A stretch of 64,000 bases of DNA from positions 1,667,525 through 1,731,524 of the forward strand of contig NC_087378.1 in the NCBI RefSeq assembly GCF_963675165.1. Reading direction: 5' to 3'. The translations under genes were made by a program, and so were the position numbers. The notes beneath the pieces are model-generated. The model was not told where the DNA came from and ran no database searches. It saw only the letters and a list, made by a program, of their open reading frames with translations. The DNA comes from Halichondria panicea (taxonomy: Eukaryota > Porifera > Demospongiae > Suberitida > Halichondriidae). Positions 10,994-25,100 of the stretch are shown here, in pieces (position 1 is the first letter of the stretch; each line of letters opens with the position of its first letter).

Positions 10994-13900
10994 TTAACTA
11001 AGGTCCATTTTATCAGTGCTAGTCGTGGCAACAGAGACATTGGCATCGGCTTGAATAGACTCAAAGAGCTGAGCAGTGTCAGCACTGGACTTGATTTGAG
11101 TCACAAAGTCTATCAGTTGAGGGCACTTATCTGTAGGGAAATCGTATAGTACTCTATAAACATTAACAGCGTGCCGGGAAATCCCGAGAAGAAGCTATAT
11201 AACAATTTATTGAATATGAGGGACAAGCATAATAGGTAACACAGGAAAAACAGCCAGGTACTGTACATCCAGGTACTGTGCATACAGGTACTGTGCATAC
11301 AGGTACTGTACATACAGGTACTGTACATACTACAATGTACAATTAATTACGTCACTATAGTACCTTGTTGGGTAAGTACATGTATTATTAAAATGCTGAT
11401 GTTATAATAATTTAATGTTAAATAAGAGCACACTCACCATGATCAGGTGTTGTGAGCAGAGCAGCAATGGCTCTCATGGCAGACCGTTTCAGTTCATCCT
11501 GTTTCTCAAACTCCTGCTTCACAGAGTTGGCCTTTGCCTTGGACTGGATCGTGGTCCTAAGAGGCTCAATCAGCTTATCAATGCCTGCAAGGAGTGTGCG
11601 TACACAATGCGCTGATCAGTACTGCAATGTAGGTGAATGACATGAGCTTGAGCTACACATGTACATTTGCATAATAGCCATTTTGCACACTTGGCAGTGT
11701 GTGTAATTAGAGACAGTCCAACTCACGCTGTAAGAGGGCACTTGGTCTCAAATGAGAGAGTCGTACAATTAGCAAGAAGGTCAGCATCTACAATGTATAG
11801 AGGGAATAAATCATACAGGATTTATGGTATCATTGTACCTTAATGTCGTAGTGATCCTTAAGGCCATCTTCGACATGGTTCAAGAACTCGAATATGTCCA
11901 GCCTGTCAAGACAGGTCTCTAACAATGTGTACATACACTCAAATGCAGCCTTCCTCAGATCCAGCCCATCATCCACGGTGTGCTTGAAGGGACCCATCTC
12001 AACCTCACGAATCAGCTCTTTCTGTAACCACGAGGAAAGCAACACAATTTTTAATGTGTAGATCTGAATGAGGAAAGTACTGTAGCCTTAGTGCTGTGTT
12101 ATATACATTACATAGGACCATCTCAAACAGCTTTTTTCTATTACATGTGCTGTACATGTTGGAAAGTAGACAAAATGAAAGAGGAGGCCTTTGAATGCGT
12201 AACATGATGGCTACAGTATACGTACACATTGTATGTACATGTACATGTACACTGCAGCTACAATGAGCCATTCAACTTCAAAGCTTGTGGACAAAAGCGG
12301 GAAATAATATATCGCTTAAAATAGCTCCAACGAACAAGTAAAACACTCTACTACAACAAAGTAGTCACCCTAATCTTGGTCTCTGTGTAGAGGTTGGGCA
12401 GGAGGGTGTCCAGAAGGTCTCTAATTAGAGAGGGCTTGTTGTGAGCAGCAGAGTTGAATGCTACCAGTGCCACACGACGAACATTCTGTTAATAGAGAAA
12501 AATTAATCCAGCACTCGGGATTTTTTGAATAGCTGAAAGTAAACTATCATCTCAAAACTTATACTTCAGGCCGAAAATATAACACGGAAAATGGTAATGC
12601 AGCGGATTTGCCTCTCACACTACATTTCAACTCACAAGGTCTGGGTCTCCTATGGTGGTCAGAAACTCCCCAATGCAGCCGTGCAGCAGCGTGTCTATCG
12701 GTTGAGGCTGGTCAGAGATTGTGTACTTGAGGGCAGTGACCACAGTACTCCTCACAAACCCAGACTGGGACTCAAGGTTCTCACGGAGATTAGGCAGGAG
12801 GATCTCAGGATCAACAAGGGTCAGTTTCCCCACACACTCTGCCACCACATTCCTAGTGCCCTCCTCAGGACTCTCGAAGTGCTTGAACAACACTTCCCTG
12901 AAGTAGAGATACAAAATGCATGTGAGTACAGATTTACCTACTCAAATTAATGTCTGTCCTGGTCGATTACCTTTTGTAGGAAAGGGCTTGAGAAAAATAT
13001 TATCCCTGCCAATTTTAGCAACTACACTATGCTATCTTTTCTACATCAACATATACTTTATGGGAGATTCTCACCAGATTCTTGCAACCTGTGGTCTGAG
13101 TGTGGCCACTGCCTCTGGTGTACCGTAGTGACAGGAGATGACCTCTTTGAGTGAGTGGAGGAGAAGGTATTGTCTCTTTGGGTTGCCCTGTATCTCAGAG
13201 AGGATGAAGGGAAGGTACTGCTCCAGGTTGCCCGCACTCACACTGCCTATATAGGCACAAGAAAGTGGGCTATGAGTGACACAAGATTACTATGTACATG
13301 CATAAAGTTAATATCCACGTAACATGTACTGAACATTTTTGTCACTTTCGTATGTGTATAGTGTACATGTACCTAGGGCATAGGAGGCAGCTGATCTGAC
13401 TTCTTCAGACTGAGAGGAGAATGTGTTGAGAATGACCACTTGGAGGTCCTGCACACAGCTCAGGTCACTGCACACACACACACACACAAAGAGAACATGT
13501 GTTTGGAACCCTCTTAAATACTGTTACACTATATATACTCACACACAATTCTAATAGAACTCGTTCTAAACAAGTACACAAAGCACTTACTTCTTCCTTC
13601 CAATCTCCCCGATGGACAATAGACAGAGAAGACGCACAGAGTCTGACTGCCCTTCATTCTGTACATAATGACAATCATAGCATAATTACAATACTTTATA
13701 ACATTTCTGTACAAATAATTTAAACGTATAACCTAACCCTAACCCTAACCCTAACCCTAACCCGCTCTTACACAATGATACTGCCAAGTTGCTCCTTGAG
13801 TAGTGTTACAACAAGGTCTTTAGTACACACACTGTACCTTAATGTTAGTGATGAATGTGTCCACTGTGGGGTAGGTGTTGCTTGGAACTGCCTCACATAT

Positions 13901-16900
13901 TGCTGCTATGCACTTGGATATGCTCCTGAAGGCCTGTCGCAATAAAATGAATCATCTGATTGCACTGACACCTACATGTAGATAACTATTCGTACCTGCT
14001 TGTGAATTGTAGTAGTTGTGGGCTTGTATACGAAGCTAGTCAGCATCTGTGAAGAAAACAATCACCAGCTTTGCTTATATTCTACATGCAGATTACACAT
14101 GATGATGTTATAGGAGGTGACAAAAATGACATTTATACGTACACAGTGTACACTGTAAATGGACTCTCTGAGAGCATGAGAACCAGAACAAGATTTTACC
14201 CACCTCAAATATGGCTCCAAACTCCATCCCAGGCACCTCCAACCTGACCAGTCGCGAGAAGAACTGTAGACAGGCCATGAGAGCACTCCCTTGCAGGAGA
14301 GACGAGACGACTAAGTCCAGAGTTCGTGGGAGAATGTGGGACCGTGCACCCACTATAGCTGCAGGGCTAACGGTCATCACTGTACAAAGGAGCGTGAGCA
14401 CTAGCTGGGAGATGTGTAGGTCACTGTCGCTGATGAGACCAGGCAGCTCGTCCAGCACGGTGGTAATGATGGGTGTGGTCATTGCCACGGCTGTGGAGAG
14501 GGGGTGGGGCAGTTAGAGTATAATAATACTGTACACAACACATCAAAGAACTGAAGCTAGCCTGTTTGATTGGCACCTATATGCTGTAAATACCTCCTGC
14601 GGCTATGCCCAAGGCATAATCACAACAATATATAGTCGTCCAGTACGTTACAGTTACAGTTCAGTAGGTAGGTGCTCACTATATCTCTGGAAAAGGGCAT
14701 CCAAACAGTTGAGAGTGGCCAGCCTCAGATCACGATGGTTCTTACGCAGGAAACTGGCCAACAATGGAATGGAATCTTCCTACAATGTACAACACAATAT
14801 AAGCTACATGTGTTAATAGTAACTCCTGGTTCTGTACAATGTCATGTATAAATACTGTACCAATTTGTGCACACACGTACACACAATTTACGTACACACA
14901 ATTTAAGTTTTCTCACCAATATAAATGTAATGTCGATTTGTAGGGGTGACCTGAATAAACAAACACACACAACTTTTCAACTAAATATCGATCTGTAAGG
15001 GGGACACACTCACTTGGCAATCTGTGTGACAGCCCTAACTGCAGTCAGCCTGGTGATCTCATTACGTAGTCGATCCACAAAGATGGGCATACACTCGGAC
15101 AGTTTTGGTAGGAGTGTGTCTCCCATGGAGGCCACTACCTGACCCATACACGTAATGGCCCTCTCCTTCACCTCCTGGTCAATGTCAGCAGCTTTCAGTC
15201 GCTTCAGAGCAGCCGTGTAGATGGATATGACAAACGGGTGGAACTCAAATGAGGACTCTGTGTCTAGTAGTGCATGTGTGAGGGGATGGGTATATATCGT
15301 GTAAACTTGAGGGTGAATGAAGATGGCGTTCACACAAACAAAATGCTAACGCTCTCAAATAAACACACATGTGCATGTGTTAGACACAGACAGAAACACT
15401 GAACTCGCAATCAGATACTGTAAGTACTACACCAGGGATATGCCCACACTGGTTGTGGTGGATGGTACTAACCACCTCTTAGGGTTACCACATGATCTGT
15501 ATGTTAGGCTATAAAAAAGGCAAATTTGTGTGTTAGGCTATAAAAATAGCCACCACTTGCAAAATTCTGGGCACATCACTACACACAGCCCCCCCCCCAC
15601 ACACACACAGCCCCCCCACACCCACACCCACACACACACTTCACACAACTCACTCAGGGGTCTGATGGTTTTCACGATGAGATTGAGAACGAGTAATGCT
15701 TCCGAGGTGATCTTGTAGAAGTTGTCTTCGACAGCTGTCACTACGGCAGGGATAATGATGCCAATGTGGGGGTGGAGGACTGCTGGGGAGTGCTGAGTCA
15801 GCAGAACAGTGAGGAAGTTGAGTGTGTCTATCTTCATATTGGATGTAGAGGTTTGGTCACTGAAAAGTGTAGAAAGCAGATGTTCAAATTAAATGCGACA
15901 TTCACATGTACATACATTATACAGTATACATGTATATATTCAGGTTAAGGTTACCCCACTATCATGGCTATGTACAGTATATTATATGTAACAGTATACA
16001 GTACAAAATGAGCATCCATTACACACTCACTTGAGACAGAAGAGTATCCCTGGAACAATGGCTCCCACGTGTTCATCCAGAGCCCCGGGCAACACAGTGA
16101 CTAGGGCTGTGAGGAGGCTGAAGCAACCCTGCCGTGTCTTGACACTCTTGTCTTTGAGCTGACGATGGAGGGACTTGACAATGGCCGTTATCTGAGCGTG
16201 TAGAAAGGAGACGGGAGTGTCTGAGACCTCCATGACCTCCTCATCATCACCGGCTGTTTGTGAGGCACTGCTGGGCTTGGTGATACTGAGCAGGGCTCGA
16301 TAGGCAGTGAAAATGTCAGCCTTTACATTCTCTTCACGTTCTGTGCAAAATATATGTAGGTATACAGTATATGATGTGTCCTTTTTGGGCATTTTAAGTG
16401 TTTATATAGATGCATACTGTACATCGTATTGTGGTTGGAATATTTACGAGCAAAAACATGTCCAGTATCTGTAATGTACATTTACAATAAAATCCAGGAC
16501 AACCTCGAAATAAAAAGTATTTAACTATATAGGCTATTAACTGACCTTTGAACCTAGCAATGAGGGCTGGAGAGACGATGGAATAGAACTCAGAGATCAT
16601 CTCACGTCGAGAGGAGAGGATGGCTGCCAAACACTTGGCCGACGCCCGACGCACTTTCCAACTCACATCATCGTCATCACTGTACTCATCATCCTCCTCG
16701 TCCCTGCATGGTGGGCATTAATATGAATGGTGGGGGCACACAATACTTACTCTCCGAAATCATCAGTGTCCATATCATCGTCATTGTCTTCTTCATCAGT
16801 ACCATAGTCGTAGTTGGGATCATGTGACAGCATACGCAGACAAATCTTCACAATCTGCAAGCAATTTGTGATCTTTACCGTAATTATCTACAGCTACATG

Positions 16901-19324
16901 CATGTGTAATATAAATACTCCGGCACACTGTACATGTACATTATAACTCAATCAAGCTGCAAAATAACCACAATCATGACATGTTCATTAATAATCTAAC
17001 CCCCCCCCCCACACACACACACCTCTCTGATGTGAGGAGTGATCTCTCTGAAGCAGCGCACGACAAGAGCCTCAAAAGCCTGAAGACACGACTCCTTAAG
17101 CTCATCAAAATCCGATCCTTTGAGGTCATTGTCGTCTTGGTCCAGATTGATAAAGTGGGAGATGAGGGGAACAATGGACTCCAGGTAACTACCAATCCTC
17201 TGACCAGCCTGGCGACTGTGCAAGCATATCATACGTAAATACATTATACATAAATACTCTATATTCAATATCTTCACACTGCACTGTACTGTAGATGAAA
17301 TTTTAAAGGGATGGAGTAATTTATTAATAGGAGGATTTATTATTTTCCTACTCAGGCGAATATAAACATGTATGTAAATTGTACACGAAACTTTAAGGGT
17401 TTTAATTTGAAGTCGTCTTATTATTATGTGCTTGCTCAGGCAATACATATCTAGACTAGAGTACCAGGTCAGGCACACACAGGCAGCCAAACCTGATTGC
17501 TGCGATGGCCTGGATGTAAGTCCTGGTGTCAGCCATGGAGGTGGGTGAGGTCCTCTGAGAGCCCAGTGATGAGAGGAGGTGGGTCATGATCTGGTCAAAC
17601 AGTGACCACTTGCAGGAGGCAGACAGATAGCCTGGGGGGGGGGATGTACAGAAATAAAAATGTGCACCTAAATACATACACTGTATAATTCCACATTAAC
17701 ATGTACCTTAGCATATAAAACATTGTAGCTCCTAGTTTTATATGCAAGTGTTTACTGGCACATTATAATTAGGAATTCTCAATACTATACATGTCCATGG
17801 TGACCATAGTGATGGTGAGGTGAACTCACAGAGGGCAACGTATGCTCTCTTGCGAACAGAGAGAGGTCGTGGATCCTTGAGTAGGGGGAGGAGGGCTTGC
17901 ATCAACGGCTCATGGAACGGAGACAATGGAGCTTTGGAATGGGACAGATGGTGTCATGTTATTGGGGATGAGTGAAATGTTACAAATTGTAATTTATACC
18001 CTAAAGGGAATGTACAAATACCCTCTAAGTCGATGAATGTGTATATACTGCCAAATGTACAGTGTAGGAGGTATGCATTGCATGTACATAATTATATGTA
18101 CATAATTATATATACAACACATTTACTAATACCTCCGTATCGATGAACGAGGTCTCCCAGTATGTCCAAGGTCTCAAGCAGCACATACTGGTTCAGATCC
18201 TGCAACAAACAAACAAATTCACAAACAGGGGTACGTTACTTCCCTTTGGGTATATTGTTTCCCTATACAGTCTAGAGGGTTGCTTTAGTGGAGCAGCTAA
18301 TACAACACTTGCTACATTATATCACCCTCACAGGCTTCTTGATAGCATCCACCATCTTCCCAGTGATGTTCCGGCTGGCATTGGTAGCTACCGTCTGTGT
18401 GGTGCGAGCCAACTCCCCGATAACAGTCTTGAGACCCACGCTGGAAATGTCCCGGAGTCGTTCCGAGTCCGAGAACATGTTGGAACAGAGAGAGTTGATG
18501 ATGACCTCGATCTGACTGTCCTTGATCTTCTTGACCAGCGGCCCAAGGCTATACAGTTAGGGGAGTGCATTTATGATAACTGCATCTGTACACAATATGA
18601 ACTCCAAATTAGGAAACCTAGAAATTATACGGATCCAAGGAGGCAACTTAACAAATAAACCAATAACAGTGTCACTTTCAAGTTGATGTACTGTATATAC
18701 TGATGTACTGTATGTACATTGTGCATGTAACACTAAGGTGTGGGCTCATCACTGTCCTACAAAGACTCACCATTTGACTGCAAGGTTCTGGACCTCTCCG
18801 TTCTTATCTTCGACCAGTTTGAGCACACTTTGCACCACTTTTTTCTCACTGTCATCGTCCAGTTTGATGGAGCCCTTCTGCAACTCAGTCATCAGGTCAT
18901 TGGTGGCCATGAAGCGGAAGTCCTTGTCCACGGATCCCATCTACACAGGAGGTACAACATTCATGTAAATATTCACCTCTTACAATTACACAATTATCTT
19001 CACAACTGCATACCTACATGTAGTCATAAAATACAAATAGATAAAATACGTCCAAATAGCTTAAATGCCTGTAATTACGCGATAAAAGAGTAAATTGCTG
19101 GCGTAGTATTTAAATGACCATTTCCCTCATATACTGTAATAAAATCAAGTCTGACGCTAAACAATAATGCGGCACCAACAATGCAGACCATGCATGCAAA
19201 CAAATATATATATCACGCTATGTGGGCAATGGCGTATACTTAGAGGGTCACCTTATTTATATTAGGTGGTACGACCTGATACCTTATCCAGCAGGGAGGA
19301 AATGTGGTATGGTGAGGTAGACAT
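10994..19324 (-). CDS. CAND1: CAND1, cullin-associated NEDD8-dissociated protein
   Basis: Twenty-six minus-strand exons join in phase to 1255 residues (human CAND1 is 1230): 19324-19283, 18940-18771, 18548-18332, 18199-18133, 17931-17830, 17631-17493, 17215-17023, 16854-16751, 16703-16546, 16340-16031, 15859-15654, 15263-15014, 14950-14917, 14779-14680, 14490-14204, 14046-13996, 13933-13838, 13658-13591, 13467-13373, 13246-13075, 12897-12636, 12485-12369, 12021-11839, 11787-11727, 11584-11438 and 11130-10994. The protein is a chain of HEAT repeats. Diagnostic stretches are [26 protein letters not shown], the acidic loop [41 protein letters not shown] and [24 protein letters not shown]1 wraps around un-neddylated cullin-RBX1 and exchanges substrate receptors. 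It starts 288 bases from the divergent FEM1 gene. Confidence 0.97.
13731..13763. repeat. Interstitial telomere-type repeat (CCCTAA)5
   Basis: Five uninterrupted CCTAAC units, i.e. TTAGGG on the transcribed strand, in the CAND1 intron between exons 17 and 18. Confidence 0.9.
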
Positions 19325-19612
19325 TGTCCCTAGTTACTTGAATTTCAGCAGCTAGACACTTCAGACATATATAAAATCGAGCAAAATAGACCCCCAGGAG
19401 TTCGAGTGTGTGTAGACAAAGCTGTGTATATCTTGTCCTTGCTTGATGATACTTGATATTGCTTGCAAAAGACTGACTGTCACGTGGTCAAAATAGCAAG
19501 GGGGCGTGGTGACTTTTACAGTTTAGCAAATCACTCAGCAAATCATTTGCGAGCGAATCATTTGTGTTACGTTTCATGCTTTCTTTTATATACTAGGCCT
19601 GTAGTGTAACTA
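19325..19612. promoter_or_regulatory. Divergent start region, CAND1 / FEM1-like
   Basis: 288 bases between opposed start codons of two cullin-RING ligase factors. AT content is moderate and no TATA box is clear. A direct repeat around CAAATCA..CAGCAAATCATTTG occurs at 19528-19565. Confidence 0.5.
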
Positions 19613-21948
19613 ATGGCCAGTGATCCCAGTGATCAAGAAGCCTCACTGTGTGTGCTCACCAATGAAGAGTTCCAGAGTATCTGTAATTGGAGTATAACAG
19701 GACAAGTGACTGCTATCCAGAGAACAGTGGAGAGTATCCTAGCCTCAAGCAATAGTCAAATCGGTCCAGCCACCTTTTGCCCTGATCCTCTATCACAGAA
19801 GTCTTCTCCTCTGGTCTTGGCAGCTCAGTATGGGAAGAAAGAAGTCGTTGAATACTTCCTGGATAATTTTTGGTCTGTCATTGACATTGACCACACGGCT
19901 ACTATTGTTTCACTCACCACACAGAAGAAAGTGCACTGTGCTACAGCGCTATGGGCTGCCAGTACGGGAGGGTACCTGGAGATTGTGGAGCGTCTAGTTA
20001 GACACGGGGCCCAAGTCAACAAGGCTACACTCACCCAATCGACCCCACTGAGAGGAGCCTCCTTTCACGGGCATTTAGAAGTGATGAAGTATCTGCTGAG
20101 TAACGGAGCTGATATAAACACTCCTAATTGTATCGGTCAGAGTCCGCTGTGCATAGCGGCAATGAGGGGACAACTAAAAGCGGTCATGTTTCTTATCGAT
20201 AATGGTGCTGACAGGTAGGTATGATGTTTGCATTCTAACATGCCCGTGTCTATTTTCTGAATCCTGTACGTACATATATTAAGCAACAGTGAGAGTTAAT
20301 AATGCTTTATTAGGTTCATTGTAAGAAGAGACTCCCTTAAATATTTGCCTCACCCCACACAAGTGTTCAAATTTTGTAACTTCTACCCCTTAAAAATGAT
20401 CACAGGGGAACAATCGATACATGTGTATATATCTATTAATTCTAGATAGTGACCAAACACTTCAGTGTAACTTCCTACAATCATTACTTTTCTTTCTCCA
20501 GGGAACAGAAGACCATTAATGGCTACTCTGTGATCCACCTCTCAGCCACCAAGGGAAGATCCAACATTGTCAAGTACCTCCTCTCAATTGGCGCTAGTCC
20601 TCAATTCCAGCCTTCCGATCCCAACAACAGTGACTATATCCCTTGTCCTCTATTTCTGGCTGCCTCCACTGGCCAAAGGAAAATGGTAGAAGAGCTCATC
20701 AACCATCCTGACTGCCCGGCTATTTGCAGAGCCGATGCCTTATTGTTACTTGGTTCCACACGTTGTGAGATTAGCACAAGAGGACTGACAATGAGCTCGA
20801 GAGATTTATGGGCAAAAGCACTCGAATTACGCGAGCAAGAGAACATACAAGTCGAGTTTCTACCTCCCATCGATAGCTACGGTGATCGTGTCGAGATAAA
20901 GAATCTGGAAGTCTTCAACAAGTTATCAGCCGAGGGTAACTTCAATCAGTACGAGGCATTATTTCAGAGCTTGATTATTCGAGAGCGTTGTATGGGCTAC
21001 GGAGATCAAGGACTGGTGTATTTTCTCATTAAACGGGGAATGCATTTCTGCAATATAATGAAGTACAGCGAGTGTGAGCTGCTGTGGTTTCGAGCGATGG
21101 ATATGGAGATCCGTGTATGCGAGTTGGAGATTGGACATGCTCGGTACGGTCATTCCGAAGGTCTACAAAGAGATCTTGAAAAGGATTTATCTCAGTATGC
21201 ATACGGCATTTGGCACATGGTACACGACAAATACCGACCAAATTTCCATCGCTATGTTGAGTTTGGATTTAAGGAATTGGAGATTCTCTCTTGCCTTCGT
21301 GACAAGTCTGACAATGCAATTTTCATCGATATTCAGAATATCATTGGTATTTTGCTGTACATAATGACATCGTGGCTTTATTATGATACAGATGTGAGCG
21401 CTGAAATCTTACCAGAAGATGCATTTTGCTCGGCTGAATGTTATGAACTAGGAACTAAATTCGTTGCCAAGTGCCTACGATTCTCAAAGGAAACCTCACT
21501 CCTTCATTACGCTCTGACAGATTTTGTAATCGTCGAAGACGACAAGTTGGTTCCAGTGAGCGAAAAGTACATGAATCTAACTCCTCTCATCACTGCTTTG
21601 CTACACTGGGGTGCGTTTGAGGTCATCGATGAACCGAACTCCAGTGGACTACGACCGATCCACGTAGCGGTGGAAACTGCCAATAAACGAGCAGAAGAAC
21701 TTCAAGAAGTTGTCTCACCTCTAGCTTCTGCTGGAGCACATATCGATGCTGTTGACAGTACTGGCTGCACCGTGTACACACTTTGTTCGAATGATGTCGT
21801 CTCGGTTGTACTCTATTCAAGTGGACCTCTCCCACTCACTTGTCAGTGCTCGAACACTATCGTTAGAGAAAGATTACCCTATGAGACTATTGGACTGCCT
21901 CCACATATGGTCAAAATAGTTAGGTTGCATGATAGGCATTGTGTGTGA
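19613..21948 (+). CDS. FEM1-like ankyrin-repeat substrate receptor
   Basis: Two exons, 19613-20214 and 20502-21948, give 682 residues, slightly above the 617-669 of FEM1 proteins. Ankyrin repeats fill the N-terminal third (SPLVLAAQYGKKEVVEYFL, TALWAASTGGYLEIVERLV, TPLRGASFHGHLEVMKYLL, SPLCIAAMRGQLKAVMFLI, SVIHLSATKGRSNIVKYLL). A helical middle region resembles FEM1 (ADALLLLGSTRCEIS, YGDRVEIKNLEVFNKLS, EALFQSLIIRERCMGYGD), and two more ankyrin-like repeats lie near the C terminus (RPIHVAVETANKR and SAGAHIDAVDSTG). FEM1 proteins recruit substrates with certain C-terminal degrons to CUL2-elongin ligases. That role is inferred from the family. Divergence is high enough that degron specificity cannot be predicted. 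Confidence 0.85.
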
Positions 21949-22138
21949 CAATGTGTACTGTAGCATAATTTTTTATTATCCAGGCTGATTTTCTTTGTTT
22001 TTTAAATTTGCTAGTGATGATCATTACCATTAATTCCAAAGTCACGCGTCACGCATGCGCTAAACCACATGGTGACCGTTGTTGCCTGAGGAAGAAGGCT
22101 ATCCAACTTTTCATTCTCAAGCTCATCGCTCACTAGTC
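21949..22138. promoter_or_regulatory. Short spacer with NRF-1-like palindrome
   Basis: 190 bases hold the FEM1 3' UTR and the start region of the next gene. ACGCATGCGC at 22051-22060, beside GTCACGCGTC, matches the core of the known NRF-1 site. Confidence 0.45.
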
Positions 22139-25100
22139 ATGTCTCTATCAGATGTTTTTGTTCAGATTAGAAATAAATTTGACAAGAACGGCCATCCTAG
22201 TGAAGTTCATGGACCTGGACACCGCAAGGTATTAAACTGACTTGTCTGCATGGCCTTGAACCCTTTTGGTGGTGGGGGGGGGGGTGTCCGTAGCACTCAA
22301 GTAATCAATCAGAATGTGTGTGGAATACCTTCCAATCCATAATGGCATTGTGTCTCTGCAGGTACTAGCCAGGGATGACAACTATTTCATCACTGAGTTG
22401 CCTGAAAAGTGGCGTGTTGATTACGATAGGAGGGCAGGGCACGAGAACACTGGCTACTTTTCCTGCAACTATCTCCCCTACGTGACCTTTGATAATCTCA
22501 AGCACACTGATGTCTATGACCTCATTGGAGACCACCTGGGAATAGTTGTGCAGAATCACTGGTATTACATGCAGGTATATATATGTATTGATCATAAATT
22601 ATGCTGACACAAATACTTCTCTTTGTCGGCAAGTAACTTGTCTTTAATAATTATGTAAATTATGTACACACAATTATGATCCTACCATGTGTGCATAGAC
22701 GCTCCACTTGGCTCAGTTCCCTCCTCAAGACTCCAATACTGAGACTAACAACTCTCCAAATACTGTGAGTCGTCAACCTGGCAAAACATTCCCCTCTACT
22801 CCAATAATCATTCTACCCCCATGCATGACTGCAGATTATCGTTGTCTGTGATGGATCGAGTGGGCGTCATCAGTCCCTCCCCCACTCGAGACATGCTGGT
22901 CTCTTCTCGATTCGTGTAGTCCTTGGCTCTAACACTCGGACAATAATGGAAATGGCTGCAGGAAGCTCATTCAGAGAGACCTCCAGACTGGAGGAAGTGA
23001 GAGAGGTGAGTGTTATTAGTAATGGATGCATTTCCAACAGCAATGGGGATTCAACACTAGAATTACAGTCATGAGAGGCATTATATTATTGTGTAATGAC
23101 ATGACATGTATGACAGCCTGGTGCATTTTAAAAACAGTCCGTAATTATGTTATTACAGCCTAGCTAAACAATTTTGTATATAATTTATAGAGGACTACTT
23201 TTATTTGCCGTTGGCTATAAAATTGTATTTACTCATGTACAGAAATATCTTACTGAAATGCGAGAACCTAAGGAGGTCAAACAAGGTGGTCACTATGTGT
23301 CTGTTAACAACCCATCGGGCTACCTGCTTCCATTGCTGCACACTGCCTCTAGCAAGACTTGTCTAGTCAGCGACCAAAGGCCCCCCCCCAAATACAAATG
23401 GGTCGAGTTACTGCAGTACATCAGTAGTGATAAAATTGATGACCCAGAGTATTCTTTGCCATCCGGTAATCTTTTCCTGGCAATGATAGCTGCTCATTTT
23501 AAAATGCCCCACATGGAGAAGCTCAAACAAGAGGAGGATGCAGAATTATTGTGAGTATAGCACTAAGAGATATGCATGTACAGTAGAACCTCGATTATCC
23601 GGACACCTTGGTTCCAGAAGCAGGCCGGATAAGTGAATATGCCGGATAATCGAATAGATAAACCACGCCTTGATCCACCCACTTTATTGATAAACAGCAG
23701 TGCCACATGGTTGTCTGCGCATGCGCAGAAGATAAGCAGGCATGTCTCCATGGTAACAGCTGCAACGCGCATGCGCGTTTGAGGGACACGCCCATTTTCT
23801 GATCTGATAACAAGAAAACTGCCAAGCCGGATAATCGAGGTTCTACTGTATTGTATAGCGCGAAATTTTCGAGGCACTTATATTTCGTGGATTGGCCTCT
23901 AAAAGCATTTCGTTGCACAACGTTCGCAGAATGACTGCTTACCGGAAGCCATGTCTTTAAATCTTTACACGTTATACAATGTAGCAGATAATTCTTATTA
24001 AAAAACAATTTTTGTGGACATAATTTTTGTGTAGGATTGCTAACCCACGAAATCCGCGAAAATTATCCCTCGAAAATTTTGTGCTATACGGTATCTTATC
24101 CTTTTTTGACGTGGTCCTAAATTGTGAGATGTTACTTACTCTAATTTGCAGTCACACTAAAAAAAAGGTGCGGAGGAAGTGTCTTGCAAAGCTGAATTGT
24201 GTCCATGCCATTTTGTGTTGTCTCCATAACATCAGGACAAGGGATCTAAGAAGTAAAGTGAGTAAGATCATCCATTAGACTGTGTCAGTAATTATAATGA
24301 TTCCTCCCATCTATAGGAACCACTATCTTTCATTACCGTGAAAGCATTGTCACAAAAAGTCCTCAATAAAGATCAACATAGTGAGGCTCACCATCACCTA
24401 ACTCCCCATCGTAATCCCTCACCTATCACTAATCACTCAACTCATCACATACATGGAAGAAACAGGTATCAGTTCAAGTTACATGCAATAATTATGGCAG
24501 ACAAATCAAACAAATCTAGAGAAGTCTTTTTCGAAGATTACCACAAAGTGATCTTCACTTGGCTATAATAATTATAGCTAAGTGAAGATCACTTTGTGAC
24601 TTATAGACTTATAGATTTTTGCATTGTTTGGTGTCGTACTTTTTTAGTTTTGTAACTATTTTTGTACCCTTCCAGGAACTATCGTGGGCATAACTTCCCT
24701 CTAGTTGAAACTTGGGAAGATCTTGTCCATATCAACAAGTCTACTGGAGAGAAGATGAAATCTCGATTTCCATCATTGATGATCGGTACATCAGCAACAG
24801 CTGGCAGCTCGAGTACTCTCCCCAAATTGCATAGTAAAGAAATAATCAGAGGAGAGCCGACAGGAACCACCGAAGCTAACCTCAAGCCCCAGAGGTGAGG
24901 GCACACACACCTCAATCCAAGACACTGTTACAATTTTGCATTGATTCGAATAAAACTCTGGCATTGAAGATTCTGGAAGTGATGGGCTATGCCATGCTAT
25001 AGTGTTACATAAGTAGCAGCCGAGATTGAAAATGACCACTTACTATACGTAGAGCGTGTGGTACTTGTACGAATCCCTATACATCTCATGCACGTACAGG

